DNA from: CAKZSB01 sp964646405
GTDB lineage: Bacteria > Pseudomonadota > Gammaproteobacteria > Granulosicoccales > Granulosicoccaceae
Assembly: GCA_964646405.1 (NCBI GenBank)
Contig: CAZYDV010000003.1
Span: 3,527-67,526 of the forward strand
Direction of reading: 5' to 3'
DNA length: 64,000 bases
In this document: piece after piece, positions 25,468-34,028 of the stretch
Numbering within the stretch: position 1 is the first letter of the stretch
How the letters are laid out: every line of letters begins with the position of its first letter
Program-made: the position numbers and the translations under genes
The notes under the pieces: model-generated
Told to the model about the DNA's origin: nothing
Database searches by the model: none
What the model saw: the letters and a program-made list of their open reading frames with translations, nothing else

Positions 25468-27039
25468 ATGAGCCATCTACTGACGTTTTCCGATGCACTG
25501 GAAAGTCACGCTCGACTGTCGCCGGACAAAACCGGTGCTCGCGACTCACAGCGATCGCTGACCTATGCGCAGTGGCACGCCCGCGCATCGCGACTGGCCG
25601 ACGCCCTGCTGGCCACCGGTCTGATCGCCGGTGACCGGGTGGCTATACTCGCGACCAATCGCATCGAATGGATGGAAATTTACGTCGCACTTGCCCGTGC
25701 CGGGCTGGTTGCGGTACCCCTGAATTTTCGCCTGCAGGCAAGCGAAATCCAGTACATCCTGCACGATGCAGGTGCCAACGCCATCATCGCTGAAGACCGT
25801 TTCTGCCCAAGCTTCGACTCGATCGCCGACACCCTCGACATTCCGCCGCAGCGCTACATCAGTCTGCCGGGTGAGCCACAAAAGGATTGGCAAGCCTACG
25901 AGGCTCTGATCGAGCACGGCGACGCCGCCACGGTATTCCCCGCCAACGACGCCAGCGCTATGTGTGCACTGATGTACACCTCCGGCACCACCGGGCGACC
26001 CAAAGGCGCGATTCGCAGCCACGAAGGCAGCGCGCTGATTGCGCTGGCCACAGCGCTGGAAATGGGCTTCACCCGAGACGACACGGCATTGCTGGTGATG
26101 CCGCTGTGCCACGCGAACTCGCTGTATTTCGGCGCGACCTTTTTACACTTGGGTGCGACGATTATTGTCGATGACAGCGCGAGCTTCGACGCCGAACAGT
26201 TTCTTTCACTGATGACCCGCCAACAGGTGACCTTCACTTCACTGGTACCGACGCACTGCATCATGCTGCTATCGTTATCCGAATCGATAAAAAAGCGCTA
26301 CGAGCTGCAGCGAGTTAACAAACTGATGATCTCCTCCGCGCCGGCGCGTCGTGAAATCAAACTCGGTGTGATGAACCTCTTCCCCAACTGCAGCCTGTAT
26401 GAACTCTATGGCTCCACTGAAGCCGGCTGGGTCACACTGCTGCGCCCGCACGAACAACTCGACAAAATTGGTTCTGTCGGCCGCGAGTGGAGTGGCAGTG
26501 GTGCAATACGACTGCTCGATGACAATCGGCACGAAGTGCCCGACGGTGAAATCGGAGAATTATTCTCACGCTCGCCCTATGTGTTCGATGGCTATTGGAA
26601 AAACGCGGAAAAAACCGGTAAGGCCTTTGAAGGTCAGTGGTGTTCCGTTGGCGATATGGCCCGCCGCGACGAAGATGGCTTCATCTGGCTGGTCGATCGC
26701 AAGAACAACATGATTATCAGCGGTGGCGAGAATATCTATCCGTCAGAGATTGAAGCGACGCTAGGCGCGCATCCCGATGTGCAGGATGTTGCAGCCATTG
26801 GCGTGGCCGATGATAAATGGGGCGAGGTTGTGCACGCGGTGGTGGTTCGAAAACCCGGTACCCGCGTCAGTGACAAAGACCTTCGCGTCTGGTGTCGCGA
26901 AAGATTGGCGAAATTCAAGTGCCCGGCAGCGTTCGTTTTTATGACAGAGGATCAGATTCCCCGCACGGCGACCGGGAAAATCCTCCACCGTGTATTGCGG
27001 GATCGCCTGGTTGCCACTGACAAGGCAGATGTCACCTGA
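25468..27039 (+). CDS. Acyl-CoA synthetase (AMP-forming, CaiC/FadD-like)
   Basis: 523 aa from ATG 25468, preceded by CAGGGAG; the frame is open upstream but that is promoter sequence. ANL-superfamily motifs: P-loop YTSGTTGRPKGA (170-181), NSLYFGATFLHLG, YELYGSTEAGW (A5), GDMARRDEDGFIWLVDRKNNMIISGGENIYPSEIE (A7-A8) and PRTATGKILHR with the A10 lysine. It activates a carboxylic acid to its CoA thioester with ATP. Context suggests the acid comes from oxidation by the PQQ and molybdenum enzymes encoded at 28.5-41 kb; the substrate is not identifiable from sequence. Confidence 0.92.
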   Translation: MSHLLTFSDALESHARLSPDKTGARDSQRSLTYAQWHARASRLADALLATGLIAGDRVAILATNRIEWMEIYVALARAGLVAVPLNFRLQASEIQYILHDAGANAIIAEDRFCPSFDSIADTLDIPPQRYISLPGEPQKDWQAYEALIEHGDAATVFPANDASAMCALMYTSGTTGRPKGAIRSHEGSALIALATALEMGFTRDDTALLVMPLCHANSLYFGATFLHLGATIIVDDSASFDAEQFLSLMTRQQVTFTSLVPTHCIMLLSLSESIKKRYELQRVNKLMISSAPARREIKLGVMNLFPNCSLYELYGSTEAGWVTLLRPHEQLDKIGSVGREWSGSGAIRLLDDNRHEVPDGEIGELFSRSPYVFDGYWKNAEKTGKAFEGQWCSVGDMARRDEDGFIWLVDRKNNMIISGGENIYPSEIEATLGAHPDVQDVAAIGVADDKWGEVVHAVVVRKPGTRVSDKDLRVWCRERLAKFKCPAAFVFMTEDQIPRTATGKILHRVLRDRLVATDKADVT

Positions 27040-27058
27040 ATGTCCTGTTATACGACAA

Positions 27059-27727
27059 TTAGGGTATCAGACCAGCGCTTGCGGCCACCACTGCTAAATC
27101 ATCATCTGTCCGGCAACGCGAATCGATAAAATACACGGGAAATGAAACGCTTCGCAACAACGATTGACAGAGCTTTTGGTAGTCTGCCCAAAACTCTATA
27201 AATCCCGCTCTGCCCTTAAGACAGTTAGCAACACCGATCGGTGTGCGCGCCACGTAAGTGAAGAGCTTGTCTGCCCACTGATCCCCACGCTCTGCTAACA
27301 CAAGATCAAAGTGCTCAGCCGGATGCTCTACCGTGAAGTATACCAACTTCATTTTTGGAGCTAGCTGCTGCCAGCAGTTGAAATAGTCTTCTATCTCATC
27401 TTTTGAAACAAGACTGGCATAGAGGATACGCACCGTACTCTGAAGCGCATAGCCATCTAAGATCACAGTACCACTTGATGTTTCGAGGTATTTTAACCAT
27501 GAATCCAGTAAGACTTGCGGATAACCGGGCTTACGGGATAGCGCAGTGTCTGTGTGCGAATTAACAGGATGGTCAGCCGCTTCCTCCAGCCACCAACTTG
27601 CATCGACACCAAGGCTTCTAAGGAGTTTGCAGAATCGCTCAGAGGCAGTCGTCTTTCCAGAGCTCGGTAGGCCTTCGAAATGGATGGTGACAGGTATCTG
27701 AGGATAACAATCCGACTGATTGTCCAT
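27059..27727 (-). CDS. P-loop kinase/NTPase of unknown specificity
   Basis: 222 aa from ATG 27727; no signal peptide. Walker A GLPSSGKTT (19-27) follows the first strand VTIHFEG; later SGTVILDGYAL looks like the second acidic strand of nucleoside-monophosphate-kinase-like folds, then KLVYFTVEHPAEHFDLVLAERGDQW. The fold resembles small-molecule phosphotransferases such as thymidylate or dephospho-CoA kinases, but no family is clear. Codon use is less GC-rich than its neighbours, and it sits between the ligase and the PQQ operon facing both, so it may be an acquired gene unrelated to them. Confidence 0.6.
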   Translation of the reverse strand: MDNQSDCYPQIPVTIHFEGLPSSGKTTASERFCKLLRSLGVDASWWLEEAADHPVNSHTDTALSRKPGYPQVLLDSWLKYLETSSGTVILDGYALQSTVRILYASLVSKDEIEDYFNCWQQLAPKMKLVYFTVEHPAEHFDLVLAERGDQWADKLFTYVARTPIGVANCLKGRAGFIEFWADYQKLCQSLLRSVSFPVYFIDSRCRTDDDLAVVAASAGLIP

Positions 27728-27905
27728 AGTCGCCACCAACCAAAAACCGACACCCAGTCGAAAGCAATACAGACTGCAGGAAAAAGCAGATAATAACAAT
27801 GCCTGCTTTAGTCTAGCTGCTGACCACCAAACTCGCGCCGTCGGCTTCAATCATGGCTGGACCGTCCCTGTCCATTGCGGGGCACTCTATCGCATCAATG
27901 GACCA

Positions 27906-27975
27906 TGCGCTTTGGCTTATGGCCCCTACGAATTCGTATCGACTGCCTGGCTTGTGGCACTTAATTTGGGTTAGT
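27906..27975. repeat. Dispersed intergenic repeat, copy A
   Basis: The 26-base stretch with core GGCTTATGGCCCCTACGA matches 42765-42790 at 24 positions, and a second match TTTGGGTTAGTCA near the end corresponds to TTTGGGTGGGTCA at about 42859-42871. Both copies end exactly at the stop codon of a convergent gene. Confidence 0.5.
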
Positions 27976-28468
27976 CACCATCATCATCCCGCCCTTTGCG
28001 CACCACAAGGGCAACCCGATACACACCTTCGCGCTTGCCGACCACAAAAACTGTCGTGGGCAACTTGCCCTGATCATTGATCGGCTCCTCATCAAAGATG
28101 ACGCGCACGCGATTGGTCACGTCCATGTTGGCTTCGAGGTTGCCGGCGGCTTCTATTGCATCCAGCCCGCCATCCGGAAAGTCTTCAAACGCTATGGATT
28201 TGATCGGTCGGCCAAGATTGCGATTTAACTGAAATCTGACGATGCGCTTTTTGATCTTGCCAGCGTCTTTCCAGAACACCAGTTGTTCCAGTTTCTGATA
28301 GTCACTTTGCTCGATCGCATGACGAATCGCATCGACCAGTTCATCGGGATTGTCCGGCAGCAAGGTATCGCTTGACAACGCGATTCCGCTGCCGGTACAA
28401 GCCAGTGCAAAAAACATCACAGCGAGGGCGTGACGCCCTCGCTTTATCCAATTCCCAATTTGCATCAT
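27971..28468 (-). CDS. Secreted protein linked to the quinoprotein dehydrogenase
   Basis: 165 aa with a signal peptide (LAVMFFALACTGSGIALSS). Mature part: LVDAIRHAIEQSDYQKLEQLVFW, KKRIVRFQLNRNLGRPIKSIAFED, TTVFVVGKREGVYRVALVVRKG; a cystatin/NTF2-like alpha+beta layout is plausible but no family is recognised. It is the last gene of the long minus-strand operon, eight bases after the dehydrogenase stop, so an accessory or folding role in the periplasm is inferred. Confidence 0.6.
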   Translation of the reverse strand: MMQIGNWIKRGRHALAVMFFALACTGSGIALSSDTLLPDNPDELVDAIRHAIEQSDYQKLEQLVFWKDAGKIKKRIVRFQLNRNLGRPIKSIAFEDFPDGGLDAIEAAGNLEANMDVTNRVRVIFDEEPINDQGKLPTTVFVVGKREGVYRVALVVRKGRDDDGD

Positions 28469-28475
28469 TGATTCA

Positions 28476-30218
28476 TCAGCTCTTCAGTGCGAATACCCAG
28501 ATCACGCCACCTTGCGGTACATCGGGTACACGGCCAGCGGGCAGCATGTCTTTTAACAGACCCTGCATACGCTCGGCATCGACACCCCAGCCGGATTGCA
28601 CGGCGATGTATTGCACACCATCGACTTCATACGATGAGGGCGATGCGGTGACACCGGAGTTGGTCGGGTACTCCCACAACATGTCGCCGTTGGTTGCATC
28701 AAATGCACGGAACTTGCGATCGTTAGTGCCGCCGGTGAAAACCAGGTTGCCGGCAGTTGACATGATCGGACCCCAGTACGGTGTGTCGTTAAAGTCGTGA
28801 CTCCAGACCATCTCACCCTTGTTCATATCCCAGGCCTGCAACTTGCCAATCGGCACGGGCTTTGAGGTGTCGACGTTCTCGTGGAAGCGTAGCGATGACA
28901 GAATCACGTCGATTGGCACTCCGATATACAGCTCGCCGGATTCACGTTCTTCCATCGGCACACCGCCAAGCTCTGAACAGAGGTTTTCCTGGCTTGGGAT
29001 ATACACAAGACCGGTGTCCGGATTGTAGGCTTCCATCGGCCAGTCTTTACCACCCCACAAGCTCGGGCAGAAAGTGACGGTCTTACCGGTGCCAGGTGTT
29101 TTGGCCTCGTTATAGGTGGGGCGACCCGATTCCGGATCGATCGAGGCAAACGCATCCTGTATCACATACTTATGCGCATCGACAAAGTCGATCTTGCCTT
29201 CGCTGTCGTGCTCCATGGCCCAGATAAAACCGTTGCGCCCGGCGTGCACCAGACCGTCCATCTTGCGACCATCGCGCTCCATCGGTATCAGCAGCGGCGC
29301 GGATACTTCATCCCAGTCCCAGGCGTCGTTCCAGTGATACTGGTGATGACCGGTGATCTCGCCGGAGTCGATATTGATGCCGACGACCGACGTGGTATAC
29401 AGGTTATCGCCCGGACGTGTATCCGGCATCCACGGGCCACCGTTACCGGTACCCACGTACATCACACCGTTTTTGGAATCGTAGTTAGGCTGCATCCAGA
29501 CCGATCCGCCGCCCGTCTTCCAGCTATCGCCCTTCCACGTTTCATTGCCAGGCTCACCCGGACCAGGGATCGTATAGGTACGCCACGCTTCTTTGCCGGT
29601 TTCAGCGTCGAGCGCTGACACATAGCCACGGATACCATACTCACCACCTGAAACGCCGGTGATTATTTTCCCTTTAGCGGCTAACAATGACAGGGTTGAG
29701 TAGTAACCATCGGTATAGTCGCCGACGAACACATCCCATACCACTTCACCGGTTTTAGCATCCAGTGCGACGACACCGGCATCAACCGTTGCCATGTAGA
29801 CCTTGTCGCCATACAGCGCGACACCACGGTTAGTCGGGTGCAGTTGGAAGAGATCCTCGGGCAACTCTCGGACATAACGCCAGATTTCATTACCGGTCAC
29901 CGCATCCAGTGCGATCACCTGGTTCTGCGGTGTCGATACAAACATCATCCCGTCGTTCACCATCGGTGAAGCCTGATGGCCTTCAGTTACACCCGTGGAA
30001 TAGCTCCAGACCGGCACCAGATCTTTTACGTTTTCTGAAGTGATCTGTTTGAGGGGACTATGCCCCCACCCTTCATAGTTGCCTCGCGTGTTAATCCAGT
30101 TATGTGGCTCAGGATTGCTGAGTCGCTCATCGGTGACAGTGTTGTACTCGGCTGCCGAGACGGACTGAATAGCGCCCGCCACCAACAATGCCGTCACTGT
30201 AGGAACTAGTTTTTTCAT
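28476..30218 (-). CDS. PQQ-dependent alcohol dehydrogenase, lanthanide-type active site
   Basis: 580 aa from ATG 30218 with a Sec signal (MKKLVPTVTALLVAGAIQSVSA). Eight-bladed propeller W-motifs (ALDAVTGNEIW, ALDAKTGEVVWDV, ALDAETGKEAWR, AFDATNGDMLWEY). Metal and PQQ ligands by alignment with MDH: Glu193 (GGEYGIRG), Asn259 (GTGNGG), catalytic Asp301 and Asp303 in AWDWDEV. The second Asp two residues after the catalytic one marks Ln3+-using XoxF/ExaF-type enzymes. The vicinal Cys-Cys before the NRG block is missing (HPTNRGVALY), and there is no heme domain. It oxidises an alcohol in the periplasm, passing electrons to an unseen cytochrome or the Rieske protein. Confidence 0.9.
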   Translation of the reverse strand: MKKLVPTVTALLVAGAIQSVSAAEYNTVTDERLSNPEPHNWINTRGNYEGWGHSPLKQITSENVKDLVPVWSYSTGVTEGHQASPMVNDGMMFVSTPQNQVIALDAVTGNEIWRYVRELPEDLFQLHPTNRGVALYGDKVYMATVDAGVVALDAKTGEVVWDVFVGDYTDGYYSTLSLLAAKGKIITGVSGGEYGIRGYVSALDAETGKEAWRTYTIPGPGEPGNETWKGDSWKTGGGSVWMQPNYDSKNGVMYVGTGNGGPWMPDTRPGDNLYTTSVVGINIDSGEITGHHQYHWNDAWDWDEVSAPLLIPMERDGRKMDGLVHAGRNGFIWAMEHDSEGKIDFVDAHKYVIQDAFASIDPESGRPTYNEAKTPGTGKTVTFCPSLWGGKDWPMEAYNPDTGLVYIPSQENLCSELGGVPMEERESGELYIGVPIDVILSSLRFHENVDTSKPVPIGKLQAWDMNKGEMVWSHDFNDTPYWGPIMSTAGNLVFTGGTNDRKFRAFDATNGDMLWEYPTNSGVTASPSSYEVDGVQYIAVQSGWGVDAERMQGLLKDMLPAGRVPDVPQGGVIWVFALKS

Positions 30219-30277
30219 GCTCTCTCCTCGTGTTTGGCTGCCTCCGGCAGCACGTGTCAATCGATTACTTCAAACAC

Positions 30278-30988
30278 CTACTTCTTCGCACCACCCGGCT
30301 TGCGGGTGAATCCGTCTACTGCAACTACAAACCCTTCGTCGTCAACGCCCAACGGCACCATCGGCAATTGTTTGCGCGCCGGCCCGCTCTTGACGCTGCC
30401 CTCCGACAACGCCGCAAATTCCGATAAATGGCAATGACAGCGCAGATGCCGCTCCTCTTGCATCCACGATTTGATGGTGCAACTGCGATGGGTACACATT
30501 GCCGAGTACGCCAACAGTCCATCGACGCTACGCGCACGCGTCGGCTCATCCATCTCCTCCGGGTCCAGGCGCAGAATCAACAAACGGTTCAACCGGTTCT
30601 TTCGCCTTAGCACATCGGCTTGTGCGTCATAGGGAAACCCCTCGACGGCAATGGCGTTTAATTCCAGCGAGTCAGCCCGAATAAACTGATCTTTCATATC
30701 GCCCTTAATCACCTGGATGCGATCACCTTTTTGCGGCGGCAGCTTTGCCGCGGCTGCTGCATCATCGGACGCTGCATAGGCGCCGGACAAGGACAGATCA
30801 AGCGTCGCACCGGATACCAGTACCGCCCCGGCTTTTAGCAGATTCCGCCTGTCCTGCAACGGCTGCTCGACAACATCGGTGGTTGGTTCGCTGGCAGATT
30901 GTTGATGTTTCGATTTTTTTCTCATTCGTCTTAACCGATTCTCAAGAGTTAAAAGATGCTGTTGTTGGGGAAGCGGGGTTCCATTCAC
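30278..30988 (-). CDS. Tat-exported Rieske [2Fe-2S] protein
   Basis: 236 aa (GTG 30988; ATG 30925 possible). Twin-arginine motif DRRNLLKAG at 46-54 precedes a hydrophobic segment, so it is a membrane-anchored or Tat-secreted periplasmic protein. Rieske ligands are Cys165 and His167 (CTHRSC) and Cys184 and His187 (CHCHLSEF); Cys170 and Cys186 occupy the disulfide positions. It resembles the cytochrome bc1 iron-sulfur subunit but has no cytochrome b neighbour, so it may carry electrons from the PQQ dehydrogenase encoded 60 bases downstream. Confidence 0.85.
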   Translation of the reverse strand: MNGTPLPQQQHLLTLENRLRRMRKKSKHQQSASEPTTDVVEQPLQDRRNLLKAGAVLVSGATLDLSLSGAYAASDDAAAAAKLPPQKGDRIQVIKGDMKDQFIRADSLELNAIAVEGFPYDAQADVLRRKNRLNRLLILRLDPEEMDEPTRARSVDGLLAYSAMCTHRSCTIKSWMQEERHLRCHCHLSEFAALSEGSVKSGPARKQLPMVPLGVDDEGFVVAVDGFTRKPGGAKK

Positions 30989-31003
30989 ATCAATCCATTC
31001 GGG

Positions 31004-32338
31004 TCATCGCACAGCCCTCACAGGTGCAAGCTCGGCACGCGATCCAATGACATGATTGATAAACACCGAGAGCTTTGCACCAATGCCTTGCAGGCGATGC
31101 CTGCGCGCGCAACGCAGCGCATCGCGCAACACTTTGCGTTTATCACGTATAGGCATTTCAGGCGCCGCAAACACGGCCGCCTGCACATCCCTGTTGAGCA
31201 CGAGCCAGTGATCATCTTTGGCCAATGGCTCATCGGCAGACCAACGCTGCCAGGCGCGGTAGGCTGTTATTGGCTTATCTGCCTTTAGAAACTGGCGGCG
31301 AAAGCGCCGATCTCGCGGCACACAAAACACTGCTGCCAACACATAAACAACTGCCGCTATGACGAGCAATGCCAACATGATGAGCAGAGTGGTAAAAACG
31401 TGGTAAGCAGTGCGCTGATTCGTTGCGGCCTCGTACAGCAACTGCTCAGCGCGTGCCTCGCTGTCGATGGGCAGCGGTTCAATGCGGTGCCCTCGGACGG
31501 CGACCGTTTTTCGCGTTTTCGCCTGCGGATCCCAATAGGCAATACCCATGGGCGGCACATAGACAAACCCCTCACCGTCAATGCGCAACGCCCACGACGC
31601 ACTCACCACGCCGTCCAGACCATTTTTGGTTACGATACTTTTTCGGGTGGACTCCAATTCACGCACGGCAATTCCGCGCGTGCTGCCGTGTTGCAGATCC
31701 GGCAGACGTTTATCGTCTACACCGGCGGCGCGCAGCGTCACCGTACGGGTCACCACATCGCCCTCGCGCAGTTCATCAACCGGTATCGACCAGGATTCTT
31801 CCATCGCCACATTGGATGAAACCAGCCACCAGTCGACGGCAAATCCAGCGGGTGTCGACAACACAGGGATACGCATACCGTTGTGTGTGGCGTTGAATTC
31901 AATTTGCCCGGCCAACGGCGTTTCAATTAAACCCGTCGCAAACGATGCAGGAATTTCAAGATTGCCGGCAGCCAAAGGAAACACTGCATAGCGACGTTCA
32001 TGCAGATACCCTTCACCGGCATAGCTCCTGATCTTGCGAGTGCGCGGAGCAGACAGTTCGATTTGCTCAGCGTTGGCAATGGCGGGAAAGTCGATGGTTA
32101 GTTCATCGAACGGGTGCTTTGATGCCACCCGAATCGTGAGTAGAATCTGGCTCTGCTCGTAGATGCCACCGAGCCCACTGTCGGGAAGAACCGATACCAA
32201 CAGTTGTGGTTGCTCGGTGATACGGATTGAGGTTGGATTGGCACCCGCATCCGTTTGCTCCTGGGCAATCAACGCATGCCGCGGTCCAAACACGCACAGC
32301 AACAGAACAACGATCAGGCTTATCCTCAAACCATTCAT
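31004..32338 (-). CDS. BatD/MxaA-like membrane protein
   Basis: 444 aa. Signal peptide (ISLIVVLLLCVFGPRHALIA), then tandem Ig-like beta domains (GIYEQSQILLTIRVASKHPFDELTIDFP, LREGDVVTRTVTLRAAGVDDKRLPDL) as in BatD oxygen-tolerance proteins, a transmembrane helix at about 315-340 (FTTLLIMLALLVIAAVVYVLAAV) and a cytoplasmic helical tail. Its start overlaps the preceding TPR gene by four bases. In both Bat and methanol-dehydrogenase (mxa) clusters such proteins assemble periplasmic enzymes with MoxR ATPase help. Confidence 0.8.
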   Translation of the reverse strand: MNGLRISLIVVLLLCVFGPRHALIAQEQTDAGANPTSIRITEQPQLLVSVLPDSGLGGIYEQSQILLTIRVASKHPFDELTIDFPAIANAEQIELSAPRTRKIRSYAGEGYLHERRYAVFPLAAGNLEIPASFATGLIETPLAGQIEFNATHNGMRIPVLSTPAGFAVDWWLVSSNVAMEESWSIPVDELREGDVVTRTVTLRAAGVDDKRLPDLQHGSTRGIAVRELESTRKSIVTKNGLDGVVSASWALRIDGEGFVYVPPMGIAYWDPQAKTRKTVAVRGHRIEPLPIDSEARAEQLLYEAATNQRTAYHVFTTLLIMLALLVIAAVVYVLAAVFCVPRDRRFRRQFLKADKPITAYRAWQRWSADEPLAKDDHWLVLNRDVQAAVFAAPEMPIRDKRKVLRDALRCARRHRLQGIGAKLSVFINHVIGSRAELAPVRAVR

Positions 32339-33156
32339 CGCACCACTCCCGGCTGCAGATCACCGCCGTTACGAAGGCGATGCGCCGCCGCAAGCCTTGC
32401 ACGCAGTACACGCGCCGGCTTGTCGACGATGGCGCGCAACAATAATTCGGCATTCTGCCGACTTTGCCGCAACAACAGGCTGGCGCTGGCACCGGTTAAC
32501 TCACCTTCGCTTTGCGTCTGTTCCGATGATCCGGTAGCAATACCGGCCTGCGCATGGCGAAAGTCAGCGATATCGCCACTGCGTCCTTCGACATCACTCT
32601 TGCCCGTCGCCTCGGCCTTATCTTCTGCCGGACGAAAGGCACCACCTTCCGGTACGCCCTGTTCAACGTTATTGCTGTCAGTGCCCGTTGTTGCCGGCGT
32701 CTCCTGATTGCCGTCTTTCCAGCTACCCGCCACCACCGAACTGCGCGAATCCTCCACCATCTTCAATTCCATCGCTTCAGCCCTGAGCACCAGGTCGAGA
32801 TTGAAGCGGGCATCTTCATGAGATGGATCCAGACGCAATGCACTTTCGTAGGCGGCTTTGGCGCCGGTCCATTCTTTTAACAAAGCATAGGCGTTGCCCA
32901 CGTTATACAGATTACTGACGTTCTCACGCTGAAGGAAATCACCCAGCGCGCGTCGGTAGCGCTGCGCCCGGTACTGGGCCACGCCTCGCCAGTCGGCGCG
33001 CTGAAAAAGATGCATTGCCTGATCCGGCTTTCCCTGTTCAAGCAGCCGCAAACCCAACGCAAAGCGATCCGGCTTGGCCGACAACAGCGGTATCGCCCAA
33101 CCCAATACCGTGGCCAGCAGCGAACCACCCAGAGCAATGAGCGCAAACGACTTCAA
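32335..33156 (-). CDS. TPR protein, BatC/MxaK-like
   Basis: 273 aa from TTG 33156, chosen because GGAGGG lies seven bases upstream and the start shares TTGA with the previous stop. An N-terminal transmembrane helix (SFALIALGGSLLATVLGWAIPLL) is followed by a TPR-like region (GLRLLEQGKPDQAMHLFQRADWRGVAQYRAQRYRRALGDF, NLYNVGNAYALLKEWTGAKAAYESALRLDPSHEDARFNLDLVL) and a disordered Ser/Asp/Gly-rich section. Overlaps both neighbours in the maturation operon. Confidence 0.8.
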   Translation of the reverse strand: MKSFALIALGGSLLATVLGWAIPLLSAKPDRFALGLRLLEQGKPDQAMHLFQRADWRGVAQYRAQRYRRALGDFLQRENVSNLYNVGNAYALLKEWTGAKAAYESALRLDPSHEDARFNLDLVLRAEAMELKMVEDSRSSVVAGSWKDGNQETPATTGTDSNNVEQGVPEGGAFRPAEDKAEATGKSDVEGRSGDIADFRHAQAGIATGSSEQTQSEGELTGASASLLLRQSRQNAELLLRAIVDKPARVLRARLAAAHRLRNGGDLQPGVVR

Positions 33157-34028
33157 CGCTCGACCCTCCGCCGCAGCAGCCACAGCCACAGCACCAGCGC
33201 AAGGGCAATTAAAGGTGGCCTTAGATCAAACGTCGATTCCTGCACGCCGCGGAAAAAACGATCCTGCGCAGCAGATGAGAGCCGCGTAACAACTGCTGCG
33301 AGATCACTATTAGCATGCAGCTGCGCCCGGTAACTTTCTGCCACACCCGACCAACGCATGCTCTCACCGTCGGCCACAACGATATCCCTCAAACGGCCAC
33401 GATCCGGAATCGCAATGATCTCTTCCAACGGTGTTCCGGAAGTCACAATCACCACCTGACCCACCGCTACTTCAGCATCGGCAAGCAGCGATTCGGCGAC
33501 GGCAATGCCCTCCTGTAGCGTGCGTCCATTGGCGGGCATCAGATCAGGTGTGGCAACGCCCAGGTAGCGCTGCACATGCGCCATGTCGTCCGTTAACGGC
33601 ACTACCGTGTAAGCCCCATCACCTACCAGCACCAGGCCGGTAGCCGTCGCACTTGCAGGGCCGCTGTCGGATTGATTCACTAACAACGCATCGGTAAAGA
33701 AACGCTGCGCTTCGACATCAATCCCTGCGGACATATCCAGCACGACGACACGCCCGGTGAAATTCGCAGGCGGCGCGGTGTTAATCGCGATCACCGGATG
33801 GGTGAGCGTGGCGATCACCAGCAGTGAACAGATTGCGGCGATAATGATTGATCTATCGTCGCTGGATTTCAGACGGCGCTGCATGAATTGTCGCAGGGAC
33901 GGAGTGGTGACCAGACGCCAGCTGCCCGGCAGCGATGCACCCACGCGATTCGACTGCTGCGCATACCAGACGCAAAACACCGTAAAAGGAAGCAGCAACA
34001 GCATGGCGATTGGCGTCAGCAGAGTCAT
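33153..34028 (-). CDS. vWA-like membrane protein with degenerate MIDAS (MxaL/BatB-like)
   Basis: 291 aa. Hydrophobic segments at about 5-22 and 60-82, a vWA fold from residue 92 and a C-terminal helix (PPLIALALVLWLWLL). The metal site reads VVLDMSAGID (Asp98, Ser100, Gly102): the last Ser of the DxSxS MIDAS is Gly, and the later TDG motif becomes VTSGTPLEE, so metal binding is probably lost. The neighbour at 34025 retains an intact MIDAS, so the two may form an active/inactive pair. Overlaps flanking genes by four bases. Confidence 0.8.
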   Translation of the reverse strand: MTLLTPIAMLLLLPFTVFCVWYAQQSNRVGASLPGSWRLVTTPSLRQFMQRRLKSSDDRSIIIAAICSLLVIATLTHPVIAINTAPPANFTGRVVVLDMSAGIDVEAQRFFTDALLVNQSDSGPASATATGLVLVGDGAYTVVPLTDDMAHVQRYLGVATPDLMPANGRTLQEGIAVAESLLADAEVAVGQVVIVTSGTPLEEIIAIPDRGRLRDIVVADGESMRWSGVAESYRAQLHANSDLAAVVTRLSSAAQDRFFRGVQESTFDLRPPLIALALVLWLWLLRRRVER

